DNA of 64,000 bases from Haladaptatus paucihalophilus DX253 (GTDB lineage: Archaea > Halobacteriota > Halobacteria > Halobacteriales > Haladaptataceae), in assembly GCF_000376445.1 (NCBI RefSeq), contig NZ_AQXI01000001.1, positions 2,753,734 to 2,817,733 on the forward strand, given 5' to 3'. Within the stretch, counting starts at the first letter, position 1. Each line of letters starts with the position of its first letter. Below the pieces are notes generated by a model, which saw only the letters and a list, made by a program, of their open reading frames with translations, searched no databases and was not told the origin of the DNA. The translations under genes were made by a program, and so were the position numbers. Positions 60,106-64,000 of this stretch are shown one piece after another.

Positions 60106-60702
60106 CTATCCCAAATCCGGGTCGGTATCGACGAACCGGTCTATCTTCTCCGGTGCGCGCCAGTCGGTCGTCAGTTCGAGCAGTTGGACCAGAATCCGGC
60201 CCGTCGCGCCCCAGACGGTGTAGCCATCGACGTGGAAGTAGTGGATGACCACCTCGCCGTAGCGCGGATGCTCGCGGTACTCGTTCTCGTAGTTGTCGAA
60301 GTCCGTCAGTTCCGAGACGGGGAGCACGGCGATTTCGGCCACCTCGCGCTCGTCGGGGTCGTACTGCCGGTCGGGAATCCGAACGACGAACGGACTTATC
60401 GAATAGTGGGTTATCGTTCGGATGTCGTCCAGTCGGCCGACGCCGTCGACCTCCTCCGGTCGAAGACCGATTTCCTCGTTGGACTCCCGGACCGCCGTCT
60501 CCCAGAGATCCGCGTCTCCCGGTTCGTGCCCGCCGCCGACGAAACTCATCTGTCCGGGATGTTCGCCGAGGTGATCCGCCCGCTTCGTGAAGAGAAGGGC
60601 TGGGCCGTCGTCGCGGGCGATAATCGGAACGAGGACGGCGGCCTCGCGCTTCTCGTCCGTGACCAACCGTGGTTCGTGGTCGGCCACCCGACCGAGGTTC
60701 AT
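60106..60702 (-). CDS. NUDIX hydrolase, CoA pyrophosphatase-like
   Basis: A 198-residue enzyme that probably cleaves CoA or a related nucleotide pyrophosphate. The NudL/UPF0035 pattern is ALLFTKRADHLGEHPGQMSFVGGG. The Nudix box follows as GHEPGDADLWETAVRESNEEIGL (G-x5-E-x7-RExxEE-x-G), with the catalytic Glu residues in RESNEEIGL. The remainder (YSISPFVVRIPDRQY, EVAEIAVLPVSELTD) fits the fold. It lies 24 bp after a hypothetical gene on the same strand. Confidence 0.87.
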   Translation of the reverse strand: MNLGRVADHEPRLVTDEKREAAVLVPIIARDDGPALLFTKRADHLGEHPGQMSFVGGGHEPGDADLWETAVRESNEEIGLRPEEVDGVGRLDDIRTITHYSISPFVVRIPDRQYDPDEREVAEIAVLPVSELTDFDNYENEYREHPRYGEVVIHYFHVDGYTVWGATGRILVQLLELTTDWRAPEKIDRFVDTDPDLG

Positions 60703-60726
60703 GTGTTTTCGTTGCTCCCTCCGGCC

Positions 60727-61191
60727 TTAATTTGCCCGGTCGGGACGCGACTCGTCCAACCGCTCGCGCACGTCGTCCGCTTCGACCGGCGCCCACGCTT
60801 CGAGGTCGTAGCTCACGTCCACGAGATACCGTGCGCGTTCCTCGTCGGCCGTTTCGGCCTCGGTCGCCAATCGCTTCCGTACCCGTTCCCCGAGTCGCTC
60901 GCGGTCGGTCGTCCGCTCGGGGACGTCCATGATGTGCGGCAAGTCCTCCGCGTTCTCGGGCAGTGCGGGGAACGCAACCGGTCCGGGAACGAGGACGGTC
61001 TCCCCGTCGGCGTCGGCTTCGACGAGGTAGAAGTCGCGCACGCCGTCCTCGATGACCGCCTCGAACGCCGACACGTCCACTTCCTTGCCCTGCTTGAACG
61101 CCAGTTCGGCGAGCGCATCGGCCAGTTCGGCGCGCGTCAGCGCCCCGAACATATCGACCACGCCCGCGAGTTCATCTTTCGTCTCGCTCAT
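60727..61191 (-). CDS. Haloarchaeal hypothetical protein
   Basis: A 154-residue acidic soluble protein, mostly helical. MSETKDELAGVVDMFGALTRAELADALAELAFKQG reads as a short winged-helix or helical hairpin, and the end (ARYLVDVSYDLEAWAPVEADDVRERLDE) is also helical. It resembles an unnamed haloarchaeal family (DUF7109-like in my memory, unverified). The ATG at 61191 precedes the acidic start. It is probably co-transcribed with the NUDIX gene. Confidence 0.7.
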   Translation of the reverse strand: MSETKDELAGVVDMFGALTRAELADALAELAFKQGKEVDVSAFEAVIEDGVRDFYLVEADADGETVLVPGPVAFPALPENAEDLPHIMDVPERTTDRERLGERVRKRLATEAETADEERARYLVDVSYDLEAWAPVEADDVRERLDESRPDRAN

Positions 61192-61272
61192 TACCGGGAA
61201 GCGTCGGGCGGTCGATATTAGTGTTGGCGTTCCGGGCACCGAAATATAAGAAAATAGATATATTGTCGGCTA

Positions 61273-61671
61273 TCAGACGAGATAGAGGAAGTTGTGGACG
61301 CCGAGAAAGCCGTACCACGCGCCAGCGGCGAGATACGTCGTCGTCCTGAAGGCGGCGGGGTACCCCTCGGGGGTCCATGACTCCGGGAACAGTCGCTCGA
61401 TGAGGAGGCCGCTCTCCGCGAGAACGACGACGCCGACGACGGCGAACACGAGCGTGAGGAACGACCCGCCGACCGTCCCGAACTGCTCCATGAGCGTTCG
61501 CGTGAGCCACACCGATTCGAACACGTCGGCCCGAAGGTGGAGGACGGTAATCGTGCTCACCGCGTCGAGCGTCTTCCCCCCGATGAGAATCGCCAACAAC
61601 CAGACGCGGTTTGGGGCGGCCGTCGGCCACTCCCCGCGCGTCTCTAACCACCCCACGGAACTGTTCGACAT
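61273..61671 (-). CDS. Small membrane protein of unknown function
   Basis: A 132-residue protein with three or four hydrophobic segments (VWLLAILIGGKTLDAVSTITVL, FLTLVFAVVGVVVLAESGLLI, TYLAAGAWYGFLGVHNFLYLV). No family is recognised. The pattern of a few helices with charged Arg/Glu loops is common among haloarchaeal orphan membrane proteins. The upstream 150 bp separates it from a divergent peptidase gene. Confidence 0.65.
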   Translation of the reverse strand: MSNSSVGWLETRGEWPTAAPNRVWLLAILIGGKTLDAVSTITVLHLRADVFESVWLTRTLMEQFGTVGGSFLTLVFAVVGVVVLAESGLLIERLFPESWTPEGYPAAFRTTTYLAAGAWYGFLGVHNFLYLV

Positions 61672-61821
61672 AGACGTGCCGACGGCCGAACGGGTCTTTG
61701 TTATGTCACGGTTAAGCTCGAATCAGGAGTGCTCTGTCCGTGAAATTCGGAATTAACGGCTCGTTAGCGGGGGAGAACGGGGAACGAAACGGCTTTCAGA
61801 CACTCTCTCGACGCGTCTCTC

Positions 61822-62877
61822 ATGCACGAGTTCGTCCTCCCGCCAGCCCTCGAACCGGGCGATTCCGTCGCGGTCATCGCACCCGGAACGAGCCACGCGT
61901 CCCTGTTCCCCCACGTCTATGAGTTGGGACTCGACCGTCTCGAATCGGAGTTCGGACTGACCCCCGTCGAGTTCCCCACCGCGACGAAATCCCCGGAGTG
62001 GCTGTACGACCACCCTGCAGCGCGGGCGGAGGACGTAATGGACGCCTTTGCCGACCCCGACATCGCGGGCGTCATCGCGGTCATCGGCGGCGCGGACCAA
62101 GTTCGCATCCTGCCGCACCTCGACACCGACGTGCTCCGCGAGAATCCGACGCGGTTCTACGGTACGAGCGACAACACGAACCTTCAGACGGTCCTCTGGA
62201 ACGAGGGCGTCGTCTCGTTCTACGGCGGCACGCTCTTCACCGAGTTCGCCATGGAAGGGTCGATGCACGACTACACCGTCGAGTACCTGAAGCGGGCCAT
62301 GTTCGAGGAATCGTTCGGCGAACTCCGTCTGGCAGATCGATTCACCGACGAGAACTTGGATTGGGCCGACCCGAACAACCTCGAAAAGCACCGCGAGATG
62401 GAGCCGAATCCGGGGTGGCAGTGGCGCGGCGGGACCGAACGCGTCACGGGTCGAACGTGGGGCGGCTGTCTGTCCGTCGTGGACCAACAGTTGTCCGTGG
62501 ACCGCTACCTGCCCGCCCCGTCGGAACTGGACGGCGCGGTCTTGCTCCTCGAAACCTCCGAGGAACTGCCGAGCGAACACGACGTTCGCTGGATGCTCAT
62601 GGGGATGGGCGAGCGCGGACTCCTCTCACGGTTTTCCGCGGTTCTGGTCGGACGGGCGAAGGCGCGGTCACACGAGGTGGCGCGACCGCCGGACGAACGG
62701 GCGGTGTACCGCGAACGCCAACGCGACGCCATCGCCGACCTCGTTGCCGAGTACAACCCGGACGCCCCGGTCGTCTTCGACCTCGATTTCGGCCACACGG
62801 CCCCCGTCGCGCCGGTTCCGGTCGGCGGCGAGGTGACGGTGGACCCCGAGAGCGAACGAATCCAGTTCGAATACTGA
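61822..62877 (+). CDS. S66 family serine peptidase (LD-carboxypeptidase/MccF-like)
   Basis: A 351-residue peptidase or immunity-type hydrolase. The nucleophile motif is FYGTSDNTNLQ (Ser116), followed in the C-terminal half by VLLLETSEELPSEHD (catalytic Glu) and VFDLDFGHTAP (catalytic His). The N-terminal SVAVIAPGTSHASLFP matches the family start. Archaea lack murein, so a peptidoglycan LD-carboxypeptidase role is unlikely. Relatives include MccF, which detoxifies microcin C-like aminoacyl nucleotides, and an aminoacyl- or peptidyl-nucleotide substrate is a reasonable guess. Confidence 0.88.
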   Translation: MHEFVLPPALEPGDSVAVIAPGTSHASLFPHVYELGLDRLESEFGLTPVEFPTATKSPEWLYDHPAARAEDVMDAFADPDIAGVIAVIGGADQVRILPHLDTDVLRENPTRFYGTSDNTNLQTVLWNEGVVSFYGGTLFTEFAMEGSMHDYTVEYLKRAMFEESFGELRLADRFTDENLDWADPNNLEKHREMEPNPGWQWRGGTERVTGRTWGGCLSVVDQQLSVDRYLPAPSELDGAVLLLETSEELPSEHDVRWMLMGMGERGLLSRFSAVLVGRAKARSHEVARPPDERAVYRERQRDAIADLVAEYNPDAPVVFDLDFGHTAPVAPVPVGGEVTVDPESERIQFEY

Positions 62878-62916
62878 TAACAAGATTCTAATAGCGTTTG
62901 GGTTCTGGATTAATAC

Positions 62917-63345
62917 ATGACCGTCGTCAGTGTCTCCATGCCGGACGAGTTGCTCTCCAGAATCGACCAGTTCGCCGACGAACACGGCTACACCGGCCGG
63001 AGCGAAGTCGTCCGCGAGGCCAGCAGAAACCTCCTCGGCGAGTTCGAGGACCGCCGCCTCGAAGACCGCGAACTGATGGCCATCGTCACCGTGCTCTTCG
63101 ATTACGAGACGACCAACGTCGAGGAGCGGATGATGCACCTCCGTCACGAACACGAGGGACTCGTCGCTTCGAACTTCCACAACCACATCGGCAATCACCA
63201 CTGCATGGAACTGTTCGTCCTCGAAGGAACGTTGGAGGAAATCTCCGCCTTCGTCGGCCGGATTCGAGCCACGAAGGACACGCTCACCGTCGATTACTCC
63301 GTGACGCCCGTGGACGGGTTCAGTCCGCTGGCCGACGCCGAGTAA
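62917..63345 (+). CDS. nikR: Nickel-responsive regulator NikR
   Basis: A 142-residue ribbon-helix-helix repressor with an ACT-type nickel-binding domain. The DNA-binding half is [35 protein letters not shown]. The C-terminal half holds the metal site: ligands His77 (RHEHEGL), His88 and His90 ([11 protein letters not shown]) and Cys96, matching His76, His87, His89 and Cys95 of E. coli NikR. All ligands are present. A TATA-like TTCTAATAG (62886-62894) precedes the ATG. The target operator is not visible here; dppABCDF is a possible but unsupported target. Confidence 0.93.
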   Translation: MTVVSVSMPDELLSRIDQFADEHGYTGRSEVVREASRNLLGEFEDRRLEDRELMAIVTVLFDYETTNVEERMMHLRHEHEGLVASNFHNHIGNHHCMELFVLEGTLEEISAFVGRIRATKDTLTVDYSVTPVDGFSPLADAE

Positions 63346-63351
63346 GATACT

Positions 63352-63699
63352 CTATTCGACCAGCCGAACCGTATCGCCCACCGAGACGTCCGATGCGCTT
63401 CCGGCGGGCAGTTCGAACAGCGTGTCCGCTTCCGCTTTTCCCAATCCGGTCCACGCGGACAGCCGTTTCACCCGCTGGACTTCGCCGTCCACCGCCCACA
63501 CCCCGTCGAGCGGAAACGGGACGAACACCATGTGGACGTCGCGGGCGTCCACGTCGTCGAATCGGAACGCGAGGGCGTAATCGTCGGGAATCGACCGGCG
63601 AAACATCAGTCCCTTCGCTTGCGAGAGAAACGAATCCGCCGTCTCGACATCGTTCGCTAGCGTCTCCGACCGTCCGTCCGATTCGTGTACGACGCGCAC
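63352..63699 (-). CDS. DUF192 family protein
   Basis: A 115-residue protein of the DUF192 family, small beta-rich proteins of unknown role. The family core is visible as FLSQAKGLMFRRSIPDDYALAFRF near residues 24-47, then ARDVHMVFVPFPLDGVWAVDGEVQRVKRL, and it ends at FELPAGSASDVSVGDTVRLVE. There is no signal peptide, although many members have one. It is convergent with nikR with only 6 bp between stops. Confidence 0.9.
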   Translation of the reverse strand: MRVVHESDGRSETLANDVETADSFLSQAKGLMFRRSIPDDYALAFRFDDVDARDVHMVFVPFPLDGVWAVDGEVQRVKRLSAWTGLGKAEADTLFELPAGSASDVSVGDTVRLVE

Positions 63700-63760
63700 G
63701 TCGGGAACTCCTCAGGGAGAAGACAAAACGTTTGTGCGAGCGCGCCGCTACGAGTTCAGC

Positions 63761-64000
63761 ATGGAGAAGACACCGACGGGCACCGCCGTCGGCGTGGACG
63801 ACCCGTACGAGCACGTCGGCCTCTGCGACCACCTCACCGACGAGGGGAACTGCCGCTACGCCTTCGACCATCCGCAACACGACCCGGCGTTCGCCCGCGA
63901 GCGCCGCGAAGAGGACTTCGCCTGCCCGGTCGCCGACCCCGACGGCGACTGGTCGTGGCGCGACTGCCCGCACTTCCGCTGTCGAAATCACGACCGCCAG
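63761..64000 (+). CDS. Cys/His-rich haloarchaeal protein (3' end outside window)
   Basis: The first 80 codons of a gene that runs past the window edge. The visible sequence is rich in Cys and His (GLCDHLTDEGNCRYAF, FACPVADPDGDWSWRDCPHFRCRNHDRQ), suggesting two or more zinc-binding sites. This pattern is known to me from haloarchaeal conserved proteins of unknown function. Its start is 61 bp from the divergent DUF192 start, so the two genes share a promoter region. Confidence 0.7.
   Translation, partial: MEKTPTGTAVGVDDPYEHVGLCDHLTDEGNCRYAFDHPQHDPAFARERREEDFACPVADPDGDWSWRDCPHFRCRNHDRQ

Noticed and set aside
62496-62877. S66 peptidase as a true peptidoglycan LD-carboxypeptidase
   Set aside because: Haloarchaea have no murein. 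The fold and catalytic residues fit, but the substrate must differ.
1-64000. CRISPR arrays, tRNA or rRNA genes, transposases, phage integrases
   Set aside because: None was seen on reading the window: no exact repeat-spacer series, no cloverleaf-like stretch noticed and no DDE or tyrosine recombinase motif. tRNA genes could still be missed by eye, and tRNAscan-SE would decide.

Overview
The window is about 64 kb of chromosome from a halophilic archaeon (Halobacteria). The evidence is high GC with strong GC bias at third codon positions, Asp/Glu-rich proteins, Tat-type lipoprotein signals (twin Arg followed by a lipobox Cys), TATA boxes 25-35 bp upstream of mostly leaderless starts, archaeal pilin-like N-termini, and several families known to me only from haloarchaea. 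The genus cannot be fixed from the sequence alone. No rRNA, tRNA, CRISPR array, transposase or phage gene was seen. The region reads as stable accessory and metabolic chromosome.

Layout. 1-3.0 kb: end of a hydroxamate siderophore biosynthesis operon (IucD-like hydroxylase, IucA/IucC synthetase). 3.2-6.4 kb: tungstate/molybdate ABC importer wtpABC. 6.4-9.9 kb: membrane protein, TIM-barrel isomerase, L-asparaginase, membrane protein. 10.0-19.4 kb: a cytochrome c maturation (System I) island: ccmE-ccmA-ccmB on the plus strand; a CcmG-like thioredoxin, ccmF and an unknown secreted protein on the minus strand; then a diheme TsdA-like cytochrome lipoprotein, CcdA, ccmC and a ccmD-like peptide on the plus strand. 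19.5-22.4 kb: FAD oxidoreductase, two tiny membrane proteins, Gfo/Idh/MocA oxidoreductase. 22.5-29.5 kb: a seven-gene minus-strand operon for a type IV pilus-like machine (PilB ATPase, PilC platform, five small pilin-like proteins), with every gene overlapping the next. 29.8-32.1 kb: FAA hydrolase and acyl-CoA synthetase. 32.4-36.3 kb: ABC-2 exporter whose first permease carries a C-terminal PrsW-like intramembrane protease domain. 36.4-44.5 kb: GDPD, cupin, UspA, MgtC/DUF4010 protein, a large Tat-secreted protein, a 52-residue protein behind an iron-box palindrome, MFS and LysE exporters. 45-51 kb: a complete dipeptide/oligopeptide (or nickel) ABC operon. 51.4-57.2 kb: mostly haloarchaeal hypotheticals, including a PQQ-like propeller lipoprotein with a membrane partner, a winged-helix regulator divergent from a membrane protein, and a membrane/winged-helix/DICT module. 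57.4-64 kb: two more DAO-type FAD oxidoreductases, NUDIX, S66 peptidase, NikR, DUF192 and a truncated Cys/His-rich protein.

How the parts work together. The Ccm genes, CcdA and the thioredoxin would supply haem and reductant at the outer face of the membrane. The only CXXCH protein in the window, the TsdA-like lipoprotein, sits in the middle of them and is the obvious client. Metal handling recurs: siderophore synthesis, tungstate uptake, an iron operator and NikR.

The most unusual non-coding signal is a pair of intergenic arrays of about 100 bp (6428-6537 and 59901-60000). In both, the triplet AGT recurs every 10 bp, one DNA helical turn, while the intervening bases vary. I know of no described element like this. 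The other leads I would follow are the permease-PrsW fusion, the iron-box micro-gene and the five-pilin operon.
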